DNA of 64,000 bases from Pedobacter mucosus (GTDB taxonomy: Bacteria; Bacteroidota; Bacteroidia; Sphingobacteriales; Sphingobacteriaceae): assembly GCF_022200785.1 (NCBI RefSeq), contig NZ_CP087585.1:1364001-1428000 (forward strand). The letters are read 5' to 3'. How positions within the stretch are numbered: position 1 is the stretch's first letter; each line of letters opens with the position of its first letter. This document shows positions 1 to 8,177 of this stretch, piece after piece. A program made the position numbers and the translations under genes. The notes beneath the pieces were generated by a model. It saw only the letters and a program-made list of their open reading frames with translations, was not told the origin of the DNA and ran no database searches.

Positions 1-185
1 CCGAAAAAATCCCACACCTTTTCGATCGGTATTACCGGGCAGATTATAGTGGCACCCAATATTCAGGTCTAGGTTTGGGTCTTTACATAAGTTCTGAAAT
101 TATTAAAAGACATGGTGGTTCTATCGGCGTAGATAGTGAATTAGGAAAGGGAAGCACATTTTGGTTTACCATTCCAATTAGTTAG
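1..185 (+). CDS. Histidine kinase, C-terminal fragment (5' end outside window)
   Basis: An open frame enters from the left edge (frame starts at base 3) and ends at a TAG at 183-185. The roughly 60 residues contain the end of a HATPase_c domain: FDRYYRAD (F box) and GLGLGLYIS (G2 box), then a closing GSTFWFTIP strand. This C-terminus is typical of PAS/HisKA sensor kinases, which phosphorylate a response regulator. The sensory part is not visible, so signal and partner are unknown. No partner regulator follows on this strand. Confidence 0.85.
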   Translation, partial: EKIPHLFDRYYRADYSGTQYSGLGLGLYISSEIIKRHGGSIGVDSELGKGSTFWFTIPIS

Positions 186-314
186 TCTTAAAACAGCTTA
201 TTTAAATGTATCTACAAGGAAGCCTACTCCACAATTAAGAATCTAAATAAACTTTATTAGGATAATTAGTTTAAATATTTAATATAGCGATTCAATACAA
301 ACCCATTAAAACAA

Positions 315-348
315 AAAAAGCAGTCGAGGTTTAAATCGACTGCTTTTT
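315..348 (-). terminator. Intrinsic terminator (bidirectional)
   Basis: A 13-bp perfect stem (315-327 with 336-348) encloses an 8-nt loop. On the minus strand it is followed by a run of seven U, right after the stop of the DUF4142 gene at 367. On the plus strand it ends in five U, so it could also stop read-through from the upstream kinase. Confidence 0.8.
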
Positions 349-366
349 AATATAGAGTTAACGCTC

Positions 367-954
367 TTATTTCATGCTATCATGAATCTTTTTAATCATA
401 GTTAAGTGAGTTTGTACAACCGGAGCAGTATTACTTGCAAAGGTTTTTAATTCTGCATCTTTACCATCTTTCGCTTCATCTTGCATTAATTTCAAAGTTT
501 TTTCATGCCCGTCAACCATTGCACTAACATATTCTTTATCAAAATTAGCACCAGTTAATTTTGTTAAATCTGCCATTTTCTTTTTGTGCTCATCATCAAC
601 GTCAGCTGGTAAAGTAATGTTTTTGGTTTGAGCCAAAGTCATTAATTCTGCGTTAGCTTTTCCATGATCATTAACCATCATTGTTGCAAATTCTTTAACC
701 TGTGCATTAGTAGATTTTTCTAAAGCAAGTTTTCCTAAGGCTACTTCGGCCATACCACCAGTTGCTGCTTCTGTAGCAAATTTAGAATCTGATTCGTCTA
801 CAGCGATACCACCAGTTGCCATTTCATTGGAGGTAGTGTCTTTGGTTTTGTTAAGGCTATCAGCGCTTTCTTTTGCGTCTTTCGGACCGCTGCTGCATCC
901 TTGAAACGCTAAGGTAGCAAGGCCGATGCTGCATACATAAATAAATCTTTTCAT
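367..954 (-). CDS. DUF4142 domain lipoprotein
   Basis: A 195-residue exported lipoprotein. I chose the ATG at 954 rather than one 30 bases upstream because it gives a standard signal peptide (MKRFIYVCS...) with the lipobox LAFQGC and the lipidated Cys at residue 20. The mature part has a low-complexity Ser/Asp/Lys linker, then a helical DUF4142 domain with the pattern NDHGKANAEL and later DGHEKTL, two His-containing helices resembling a ferritin-like bundle. Function is unknown; the family is common in Bacteroidota and often linked to stress. It ends at a strong hairpin terminator. The VOC gene upstream on the same strand is about 100 bases away, so cotranscription is uncertain. Confidence 0.85.
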   Translation of the reverse strand: MKRFIYVCSIGLATLAFQGCSSGPKDAKESADSLNKTKDTTSNEMATGGIAVDESDSKFATEAATGGMAEVALGKLALEKSTNAQVKEFATMMVNDHGKANAELMTLAQTKNITLPADVDDEHKKKMADLTKLTGANFDKEYVSAMVDGHEKTLKLMQDEAKDGKDAELKTFASNTAPVVQTHLTMIKKIHDSMK

Positions 955-1055
955 AGTTTTTGTTTTTTTGTTTACAGACAACAACTAAAAATGATAAATG
1001 GTTTTATAAGAATTATAGCTGCAATATAGTTTTCTTAAACATCTTTTAATCCATT

Positions 1056-1439
1056 TTATTCCTCTTCAAGTTGTATAACCGATAAAATATTTCCGGCCGG
1101 ATCTCTAAACCAGGCAACACTTGGTTTACCTCTTGAAATTCCATTTTCATCTGTTTTGATATGATCTGTATCGTACATTTCAAATTTCACACCTTTGTTG
1201 GTGAGCTGCCTAACCGCTTCATCTATATCTGCAACTGGGAAATTTAATACCGTGTAAGTTGCCGGAATGTGATTGGGCTTTGGATAAATTAATAGGTTAT
1301 TAGACCCTAAAATGTGTAAATTTAAAAGTCCCATATGGTTATCAACCACTTCAAGCCCAAGAATATTACTATAAAATTCTTTAGCTTTTTGCAGATCATC
1401 TACCGAAAATCCACTGAATGCTTTTGAGTTTTTGAACAT
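1056..1439 (-). CDS. VOC (glyoxalase/bleomycin resistance) family protein
   Basis: A 127-residue single-domain protein of the vicinal oxygen chelate fold. It shows the early strand [21 protein letters not shown], a central [12 protein letters not shown] stretch starting the second beta-alpha-beta-beta-beta unit, and the closing [14 protein letters not shown] motif. Family members bind a metal and act in detoxification or dioxygenation, but the substrate cannot be predicted. The gene begins 31 bases after the stop of the DinB gene on the same strand, which suggests a two-gene transcript of small stress or detoxification proteins. Confidence 0.85.
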   Translation of the reverse strand: MFKNSKAFSGFSVDDLQKAKEFYSNILGLEVVDNHMGLLNLHILGSNNLLIYPKPNHIPATYTVLNFPVADIDEAVRQLTNKGVKFEMYDTDHIKTDENGISRGKPSVAWFRDPAGNILSVIQLEEE

Positions 1440-1470
1440 AATTAGAAATTTATTTTAAAGTTTTATTTTA

Positions 1471-1944
1471 TTATTTCCATGCGCCCAATAGCCGCCTAAT
1501 CACAATAATTTCTCCAATATGGTAAGCGTTATGGTCTGCAACTTGTAAAGCTTCTCTTAAAATACTCTGCCCGTTACCATGGAGAATAGGATCAAAAATG
1601 TTTTGATTTTGAATCATCAGAATAAACTCATTTAAATCTCTTTCTATCTCAAATAAGGTGTTATTCCAAATGGTTTCATCTGTTGGCGAAGTTTCTTTTG
1701 GCCAATAATCATCTGGCCATTTAATTGATTTGTAGTTGGCGTCTTTGCTAAATTCTAGCATATCCCACTGGGCAATTCTAATATGTTCTGTTAATTGCCA
1801 TATACTGTAAGGAAGCTGATGCGGCCTTTCTCCTAATAGATGGAATGGTACATCCTTTGTCGCATCTTGCAAACCAACATGCGCACCGCCACCTTTTAAC
1901 AGTTTAATCAATTCAGCAACAATTATTTCGGTTTCGCTTTTCAT
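1471..1944 (-). CDS. DinB family protein
   Basis: A 157-residue four-helix protein of the DinB/YfiT type. The three expected metal-binding histidines are present: H54 in LTEHIRIAQWD, and H138 and H142 in ADHNAYHIGE. DinB proteins are metal-dependent, often thiol-linked enzymes of largely unknown substrate, related to mycothiol and bacillithiol transferases. That is suggestive because the divergent operon at 2117 appears to handle ergothioneine, but there is no direct evidence of a link. The start is the only plausible ATG. It is likely cotranscribed with the VOC gene. Confidence 0.88.
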   Translation of the reverse strand: MKSETEIIVAELIKLLKGGGAHVGLQDATKDVPFHLLGERPHQLPYSIWQLTEHIRIAQWDMLEFSKDANYKSIKWPDDYWPKETSPTDETIWNNTLFEIERDLNEFILMIQNQNIFDPILHGNGQSILREALQVADHNAYHIGEIIVIRRLLGAWK

Positions 1945-2011
1945 CTTTAAAAGTTGATTTATATATTACACAAATCTAAATGTTTATGTTTTATCTTAAC
2001 GCAAAATCTTG

Positions 2012-2040
2012 ATTAGCGATATAATTATCCATTCGCTAAT
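2012..2040. promoter_or_regulatory. Inverted repeat in divergent promoter region
   Basis: Eight-base arms ATTAGCGA (2012-2019) and TCGCTAAT (2033-2040) flank a 13-base spacer, between the divergent DinB gene and the ergothioneine operon. The plus strand continues with an A run, not a U run, so it is not a terminator. It could be an operator for either direction; no binding protein is identified. Confidence 0.35.
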
Positions 2041-2116
2041 AAAAAAACCTTTAATGTTTTCAATCGTTATATAGCTGTAAAAAACCATTCAAATAAAAAA
2101 CAATACAACAAAATAT

Positions 2117-3499
2117 ATGAGACATTTCGATGCAATCATTATTGGTGCAGGCCAAGCAGGTACGCCCTTAGCAAAAAAACTTGCTGAATCAGGAAAAAAA
2201 ACAGCGATTATAGAAAAAAGAATAGTTGGCGGCACTTGTATAAATGATGGCTGTACACCAACTAAAGCAATGATCGCCTCTGCAAAAGCGGCTCATCAAG
2301 CTAGAAATGCCGGAGATTTAGGCGTAATTATTGGCGATGTAAAAGTTGATTTAAAAAAGATAAAAAAACGAAAAGACGAGATTGTAGATAGTTTTAGATC
2401 ATCAAGTGAAAAGGGAATAGCAACAACGGAAAATTTAGAACTCATTATGGGTGAAGCCGTTTTCACTTCGCCTAAAACTGTAAGTATTAATTTGAAAGAA
2501 GGTGGAACTGAAGAGGTTTCTGCAGACTGGATCTTTATAAATACAGGTGCTAAAACCATTATTCCTGATATTGAAGGAATTAAAACAATTGATTACTTAA
2601 CATCAACCTCCATTTTAGATTTAGAAGAAGTACCTGAGCATTTAGTCGTTATTGGTGGAAATTATATAGGCTTAGAATTCGGACAAATGTATAGTCGCTT
2701 TGGAAGTAAAGTTACTGTATTGGAGAAATCTACTCGTTTATTATCAAGAGAAGATGAAGATATTGCAGAAGAGTTAACAAAAATTTTAACTGAAGAAGAT
2801 ATCGAAATTTTGACTGATTCGCAGGTTAATAAAATCACAAAAACCAATGAAGAAATTGTGATTGAGCTTGATGTTAAAGGAAAAAGTAGCACTTTAAAAT
2901 GTAGTCATGTTTTAGTTGCAGTAGGTAGGAAGCCGCAAACTGAAACACTTCAGTTAGATCTCGCGGGAGTTGAAATGGATGAGAAAGGCAATATTTTAGT
3001 GAATGATAAATTAGAAACCAACGTAGCTGGCGTTTATGCTTTAGGCGATGTTAAGGGCGGTCCGGCGTTTACCCATATTGCCTACAACGATTATACGATT
3101 GTTTATCGGAACCTGATTGAGGGTACAAACTACAGTATTAAAGAGCGGCCAATTCCTTATTGCATGTTTACTGATCCACAGCTTGGAAGAGTCGGAATTT
3201 CAGAAATTGAAGCCAAAAAACAAGGTTTAAATTTCAAGGTTGCTGTTTTACCAATGGCCCAAGTTGCCCGTGGAATTGAAACTGGCCAAACCAAAGGAAT
3301 GATGAAAGCAATTGTTGATGCTGATACCAAACAAATTTTAGGTGCATCGATGCTGGCTGCAGAAGGAGGAGAGATTATGTCTATCTTAGAAATGGCAATG
3401 GAAGGTGGCATTACTTATGACCAGATTAGATATTGCGTATTTGCTCATCCAACTTATGCTGAATCTTTAAATAATCTGTTTATGAAAATAACCGATTAA
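2117..3499 (+). CDS. FAD-dependent pyridine nucleotide-disulfide oxidoreductase (mercuric reductase-like)
   Basis: A 460-residue class I flavoprotein disulfide reductase. The FAD dinucleotide-binding motif is GAGQAG (10-15), the redox-active disulfide is GGTCINDGC (C41 and C46), and a second nucleotide-binding region VVIGGNYIGLEFG lies near 180. The FAD-contacting ALGDV segment is near 310. The dimerisation domain ends with the His-Glu dyad HPTYAE (H444, E449). There is no N-terminal heavy-metal domain and no C-terminal vicinal Cys pair as in true MerA, so mercury reduction is unlikely. It is the first gene of a tight five-gene run, 6 bases before the transporter ATPase. From that context I infer a role in reducing an oxidised thiol, possibly ergothioneine disulfide; this is untested. 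Confidence 0.85.
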   Translation: MRHFDAIIIGAGQAGTPLAKKLAESGKKTAIIEKRIVGGTCINDGCTPTKAMIASAKAAHQARNAGDLGVIIGDVKVDLKKIKKRKDEIVDSFRSSSEKGIATTENLELIMGEAVFTSPKTVSINLKEGGTEEVSADWIFINTGAKTIIPDIEGIKTIDYLTSTSILDLEEVPEHLVVIGGNYIGLEFGQMYSRFGSKVTVLEKSTRLLSREDEDIAEELTKILTEEDIEILTDSQVNKITKTNEEIVIELDVKGKSSTLKCSHVLVAVGRKPQTETLQLDLAGVEMDEKGNILVNDKLETNVAGVYALGDVKGGPAFTHIAYNDYTIVYRNLIEGTNYSIKERPIPYCMFTDPQLGRVGISEIEAKKQGLNFKVAVLPMAQVARGIETGQTKGMMKAIVDADTKQILGASMLAAEGGEIMSILEMAMEGGITYDQIRYCVFAHPTYAESLNNLFMKITD

Positions 3500-3505
3500 T
3501 GAATC

Positions 3506-4468
3506 ATGATTAAAGTAGAAAGGGCAAGTAAACATTTTGGAGAAACCAAAGCGGTTAAGGAAATATCCTTTGAAGTTAAGGAGCAAGAAAATTTGGTTCT
3601 TTTAGGAACAAGTGGTTGTGGAAAAACCACCACGCTAAAAATGATTAATCGCTTAATTAATCCAGATTCTGGCATCATAACCATAAATGGCAAGAATATT
3701 CAAGACGCTAATCCTGAAATTCTTAGGCGGAGTATTGGTTATGTAATGCAATATATTGGCCTTTTTCCTCATTACACCATTTACGAAAATATTGCGATTG
3801 TACCTAAACTTTTAAAGTGGGATAAGGTTAAAACAGATAAGCGAATTGACGAATTAATTCATAAACTTCAGCTCCCAGATAATTGCTTAAAGCTTTTCCC
3901 AAATGAATTAAGTGGCGGACAACAGCAGCGGGTTGGTTTGGCCAGAGCGTTGGTTGCAGATCCGCCGGTTTTATTAATGGATGAGCCGTTTGGTGCGCTA
4001 GATAATGTGACCAGGGCTAATATTCAAGCCGAATTTAAAGCACTAGAAGAGCTAAAGAAAAAAACAATTGTAATGGTTACGCATGATGTTCAGGAAGCTT
4101 TTGAACTTGCAGATCGCATTTGTTTAATGGATAAAGGTGAAATTGTACAGATTGGAACGCCCATTGAATTATTGTATAAACCTGTAAATGATTTTTCCAG
4201 GAAGTTTTTTGATGGTCAGCGGCTTGCGCTAGAATTTAAAGTAATTAGTTTAAAGGATATCTCGTCTTTTCTGCCAAATGAAAAGGTTTCCAATAGAAAA
4301 GATATAAGTGAAAATACTTCAATTTGGACTGCAATGGAACAGATGAGAATTTATGGCGGAGATCAATTAATCATAAAATCGTCTAACGGTTCAGCTCCAA
4401 AAAGTTTAAATTTCGAGCAGCTTACTAGTGCTTTTAATCAATATCAAAATGCAATGAACCATGGTTGA
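3506..4468 (+). CDS. ABC transporter ATP-binding protein, OpuCA/EgtV type
   Basis: A 320-residue ATPase of the osmoprotectant/betaine (OpuA-OpuC) uptake family. Walker A is GTSGCGKTT (34-42), the signature is LSGGQQQR, and Walker B is LLMDEPFGALD followed by the switch His in VTHD. The stretch YIGLFPHYTIYENI is characteristic of betaine-type ATPases. Residues after about 230 form a short, degenerate CBS-like tail. It overlaps the permease/binding-protein gene by 8 bases. Betaine ATPases energise import of quaternary ammonium compounds; related EgtV energises ergothioneine import. Proximity to egtB and egtD favours an ergothioneine or hercynine-like substrate, but glycine betaine or choline cannot be excluded. 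Confidence 0.88.
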   Translation: MIKVERASKHFGETKAVKEISFEVKEQENLVLLGTSGCGKTTTLKMINRLINPDSGIITINGKNIQDANPEILRRSIGYVMQYIGLFPHYTIYENIAIVPKLLKWDKVKTDKRIDELIHKLQLPDNCLKLFPNELSGGQQQRVGLARALVADPPVLLMDEPFGALDNVTRANIQAEFKALEELKKKTIVMVTHDVQEAFELADRICLMDKGEIVQIGTPIELLYKPVNDFSRKFFDGQRLALEFKVISLKDISSFLPNEKVSNRKDISENTSIWTAMEQMRIYGGDQLIIKSSNGSAPKSLNFEQLTSAFNQYQNAMNHG

Positions 4469-6032
4469 ACAGCAACAGGGCCTATTTTCATTCATGGCTC
4501 AAGAATCAGATAAACTAATTACGCAAACGTTTCAGCACATTGGCTTAACATTTATTTCGCTTCTTTTTGCCATTTTAATTGGCTTACCACTTGGAATTTT
4601 AATAGCTCGAAAACGCAAATTGTCGCCTTCGGTTATTGGTGTTGCCGGAGTTTTACAAACCATTCCAAGCATTGCATTATTGGGTTTCATGATTCCAGTT
4701 TTAGGAATTGGCGCAAAACCTGCAATCGTTGCCTTATTAATATACGCTTTACTACCCATTATTCGAAACACGTATACGGGCATTATTGGTATAGATAAAC
4801 ACATTATTGAAGCTGCAAAAGCAATGGGAATGAGCAAATGGCAAATCCTTTTAAATGTAGAGTTTCCATTGGCAATGCCTGTTATTTTAGCGGGGATACG
4901 AACCGCAACGGTTATAAATGTTGGCGTTGCTACACTTGCATCATACATTGCTGCGGGAGGTTTGGGCGAGTTTATTTTTGGGGGAATATCATTAAATAAC
5001 ACCAACATGATATTGGCTGGTGCAATTCCGGCAGCATTATTAGCCATTCTGCTTGATCTTTTACTTTCAGGCATTCAAAAATTCAATTTTAAAAAATTAC
5101 GATATGGCTTAATCGCATTGCCTGTTTTAATTGTTGTTTTTGGGTTTTTTTACCTTATTCCAAATGTATATGGATCAAAGCTTACTGCAGGTTTTACGCC
5201 TGAGTTTATGGGCAGGCAAGATGGCGATTTAGGATTAAAATCTGCTTACGGTTTGAAAATTCATACCATTGTGATTAGTGATGCAGTAATGTATAAAGCC
5301 GCTTATGCCAAAGAATTAGATGTTATTAGCGGATATTCTACCGATGGTAGACTCAAAGCTTTCAACTTAACCATCCTTAAGGATGATAAAGGCATATTTC
5401 CGCCATATTATGCAGCGCCAATTATAAGATCTAGTTCTTTGCAAAAATTTCCAGGCTTGGAAGAAGTTCTTAATAAACTTGCCGGACAAATTACCGATTC
5501 AGTAATGACAGATCTAAATTATAGAACTGATTACCTCCATCAGGTTCCAGAAAGGGTAGCAAAAGATTTTTTAATAAAAAAAGGGTTGTGGAAAGCCTCC
5601 CGTAATGGAAAAGATGGCATTGTCCGTATCGGTTCTAAAATTTTCGGCGAACAATATATTTTGGCAGAAATGTATAGCATGCTAATTAAAGGTTATACGG
5701 ATTATGGCGTTTCAACTAAAACAGGTTTAGGCGGTACAAAAATTTGCTTTGATGCACTTGTTAATGATCAGATAGATTTTTACCCTGAATACACCGGCAC
5801 TGGCTTATTGGTTTTGCTGCAGCCTGATAAGAAGATGGCGCAAAACATTGCTCATGATAAGGATAAAACTTATGATTATGTAAAAGCAGAATTCAAGAAA
5901 AAATACAATATTGATTGGCTAAAACCAATTGGTTTTAATAATTCATATGCTTTGATGATGAGACAAAAACAATCTCAAGAACTTAATGTTAATACGATTA
6001 CCGCACTTAAAAAATATTTAGATAATAAATAA
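4461..6032 (+). CDS. ABC transporter permease fused to a circularly permuted substrate-binding domain (OpuC/EgtU-like)
   Basis: A 523-residue fusion. Residues 20-205 are a betaine-type permease with about five or six membrane helices and an EAA loop (EAAKAMGMSKW from 117). A further helix near 215-234 is followed by an extracytoplasmic binding domain, 239-523. In canonical OpuBC/OpuCC/EgtU proteins the order is IGSK, LGGT, YPEYTGT, NNSYAL, then STDGR and FPPY. Here STDGR (293-297) and FPPY (313-316) come first, then IGSK (390-393), LGGT (423-426), YPEYTGT (441-447) and NNSYAL (493-498). The protein ends on the helix that normally leads into the strand found here at 240, as in a circular permutation. 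Overlap with the ATPase gene and direct abutment to egtB argue for one transcript. Ergothioneine import is an inference from context. Confidence 0.85.
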   Translation: MVEQQQGLFSFMAQESDKLITQTFQHIGLTFISLLFAILIGLPLGILIARKRKLSPSVIGVAGVLQTIPSIALLGFMIPVLGIGAKPAIVALLIYALLPIIRNTYTGIIGIDKHIIEAAKAMGMSKWQILLNVEFPLAMPVILAGIRTATVINVGVATLASYIAAGGLGEFIFGGISLNNTNMILAGAIPAALLAILLDLLLSGIQKFNFKKLRYGLIALPVLIVVFGFFYLIPNVYGSKLTAGFTPEFMGRQDGDLGLKSAYGLKIHTIVISDAVMYKAAYAKELDVISGYSTDGRLKAFNLTILKDDKGIFPPYYAAPIIRSSSLQKFPGLEEVLNKLAGQITDSVMTDLNYRTDYLHQVPERVAKDFLIKKGLWKASRNGKDGIVRIGSKIFGEQYILAEMYSMLIKGYTDYGVSTKTGLGGTKICFDALVNDQIDFYPEYTGTGLLVLLQPDKKMAQNIAHDKDKTYDYVKAEFKKKYNIDWLKPIGFNNSYALMMRQKQSQELNVNTITALKKYLDNK

Positions 6033-7184
6033 ATGAATCTCTCTGCACAATATAAAGCGATACGAAACTACTCTGAAAAAATTTGTGAACCGTTGCAAAC
6101 AGAGGATTATGTTGTTCAGCCAATTGTTGATGTTAGTCCGCCGAAGTGGCATTTAGGGCACACAACATGGTTTTTCGAAACTTTTATTTTGACGCCTTAT
6201 TTAACCAATTATCAGGTTTTTAATAAAGATTATAATTATGTTTTTAATAGTTATTATGAAACGGTAGGGAACAGGGTTATTAGAACAGACCGCGGAAATT
6301 TATCTAGGCCAAGTGTTAACGATGTTTATCAATATCGAAAATATGTTGATGAAGCTATGGAAAGTTTGTTAACAAATGAAGTGAATGCAGAACTCGAAGA
6401 ACTTCTGATTTTGGGTTTCAACCATGAGCAACAGCATCAAGAATTATTACTTACTGATATTAAATATATTTTGGGTAATAATCCATTGTTCCCAGCTTAC
6501 TCGGCAGATTTATTTAAACCAAAAAATGAAGCTAAAAACGAAGTTTCTTTCGTACATATTTCCGAAGGCGTTTATGACATTGGTTATGAAGGGGTAGATT
6601 TTTCCTTTGATAACGAACTTAACAGACACAAAGTTTATCTTCAAAATTTTTCAATTGCAAAGGAGCTTGTTAACAATGCAGAATACTTGCAATTTATTCA
6701 AGATGGAGGTTATCAAAACTTTAGTTATTGGCATGCGGAAGGATGGGATTGGGTTAATGTAAACAAGATTTCTGCTCCTATGTATTGGCATAATATAGAT
6801 AACAGCTGGTATAACTACACATACCAGGGCTTAGAAAAATTAAATTTAATACAGCCAATAACACATATAAGTTATTACGAAGCTTATGCACTTGCAAGTT
6901 GGAAAGGCATGCGTTTGCCTACAGAATTTGAATGGGAAATTGCAGCCAAACAGTTTAATTGGGGCGAAAGATGGGAGTGGACGGAAAGTGCTTATTTGCC
7001 TTATCCAGGATTTAATAAAGCTCCAGGAGCTATTGGAGAGTATAATGGTAAATTTATGGTGAATCAAAAAGTGCTTAGAGGCGCTTCAATTGTTACACCA
7101 GAAAATCACAGTAGAATAACATATCGCAATTTTTTTCATCCACATTTAAGATGGCAATTTACTGGAATTCGCCTAGCCAAATAA
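6033..7184 (+). CDS. egtB: Ergothioneine biosynthesis protein EgtB (sulfoxide synthase)
   Basis: A 383-residue nonheme iron enzyme expected to couple hercynine to a thiol donor (cysteine or gamma-glutamylcysteine) with O2. The N-terminal DinB-like half carries the iron-binding triad: H43 in KWHLGHTTW, and H131 and H135 in HEQQHQE. The C-terminal half is an FGE/sulfatase-modifying fold with RLPTEFEWE and a closing YRNFFHPHLRWQFTGIRL. There is no fused methyltransferase as in OvoA, and egtD follows 9 bases later, so ergothioneine rather than ovothiol is the likely product. The start codon directly follows the stop of the transporter gene. No egtA, egtC or egtE is nearby, so donor and C-S lyase are unresolved. 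Confidence 0.9.
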   Translation: MNLSAQYKAIRNYSEKICEPLQTEDYVVQPIVDVSPPKWHLGHTTWFFETFILTPYLTNYQVFNKDYNYVFNSYYETVGNRVIRTDRGNLSRPSVNDVYQYRKYVDEAMESLLTNEVNAELEELLILGFNHEQQHQELLLTDIKYILGNNPLFPAYSADLFKPKNEAKNEVSFVHISEGVYDIGYEGVDFSFDNELNRHKVYLQNFSIAKELVNNAEYLQFIQDGGYQNFSYWHAEGWDWVNVNKISAPMYWHNIDNSWYNYTYQGLEKLNLIQPITHISYYEAYALASWKGMRLPTEFEWEIAAKQFNWGERWEWTESAYLPYPGFNKAPGAIGEYNGKFMVNQKVLRGASIVTPENHSRITYRNFFHPHLRWQFTGIRLAK

Positions 7185-7193
7185 TTATATCTT

Positions 7194-8171
7194 ATGATTA
7201 ACATGTCTACTAAAACTAAAAAAATCGATCAAAGCGAGCAGTTTTGTATTGATACCATAAATGGATTAAATGCTAATCCAAAATATTTGAGTTCAAAGTA
7301 TTTTTATGATCAAACTGGTGATCAAATATTTCAGCAAATTATGGATGCTGATGAATATTATTTAACCAATTCGGAGATGGAAATTTTTGCAACTCAAACC
7401 GAAGAACTTGCAAAAACAATAGCGCTTAATGGTTATCCGTTCGATTTAATTGAACTTGGTGCAGGCGATGCCACAAAATCTATCCATTTACTTAAGCAGC
7501 TTATTTCTGATGAAATGGATTTTCATTATCTGCCAATTGATATATCAGAAAATGTGATTAATCTTTTATCTGAAACTTTACCAGCTCAACTTCCCGAGCT
7601 AAAAATGAAAGGGTTAAATGGAGAGTATTTTGAAATGCTAAAAGAAGCAGCAAGTTTTTCTAACAGGAGAAAAGTAGTGCTTTTTATGGGTGCAAATATT
7701 GGCAATATGACTCCAGAGGAAGCTGCTCATTTTTGTGAAGATCTGCGAAATCAGTTGATGGATGGTGATATGCTTATAATTGGTTTCGACCTTAAAAAAA
7801 ATCCCCTGCAAATTCTTTCTGCTTACAGCGATAGTAAAGGTGTAACCAAATCGTTTAATCTTAATCTGCTTCGCAGGATAAATCGCGAAATTGGTGCAGA
7901 TTTCAATACTGATAAATTTGATCATTATGCAAGCTACGACCCAATTAGTGGCGCTTGTAAAAGCTTCCTAATTAGTTTGCAAGATCAGCAGGTTATGATC
8001 AATGGCGAGTCTATTTCGTTTAATAAAAACGAACCCATCTACATGGAAATTTCTCAAAAATATAATCTTGATGAAATTGATGCAATGATGACGGGCTGTG
8101 GGTTTAAACCCGTTAAAAACTTTTTAGATGCAAAAGAATATTTTGTAGATTCTATTTGGCAAGTTGGGTAG
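7194..8171 (+). CDS. egtD: L-histidine N-alpha-methyltransferase EgtD
   Basis: A 325-residue SAM-dependent methyltransferase that trimethylates histidine to hercynine, the first step of ergothioneine synthesis. The SAM-binding motif is ELGAGDATKS, and the family-specific FMGANIGN corresponds to the GSTIGN loop that holds the substrate amino group. The late YMEISQKY matches the Glu/Ser segment that binds the imidazole. The ATG at 7194 is used; an alternative ATG lies 9 bases downstream. It is the last gene of the operon and is followed after 6 bases by a convergent gene with no visible terminator between them. Confidence 0.92.
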   Translation: MINMSTKTKKIDQSEQFCIDTINGLNANPKYLSSKYFYDQTGDQIFQQIMDADEYYLTNSEMEIFATQTEELAKTIALNGYPFDLIELGAGDATKSIHLLKQLISDEMDFHYLPIDISENVINLLSETLPAQLPELKMKGLNGEYFEMLKEAASFSNRRKVVLFMGANIGNMTPEEAAHFCEDLRNQLMDGDMLIIGFDLKKNPLQILSAYSDSKGVTKSFNLNLLRRINREIGADFNTDKFDHYASYDPISGACKSFLISLQDQQVMINGESISFNKNEPIYMEISQKYNLDEIDAMMTGCGFKPVKNFLDAKEYFVDSIWQVG

Positions 8172-8177
8172 TTAATT

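Noticed and set aside
2117..3499. Annotation as a true mercuric reductase in a mercury-resistance operon.
   Set aside because: No HMA domain, no C-terminal Cys pair, and no merT/merP/merR nearby.
6033..7184. Ovothiol synthase OvoA or selenoneine synthase SenA.
   Set aside because: No fused methyltransferase domain as in OvoA, and no senB/senC genes nearby, while egtD is adjacent.
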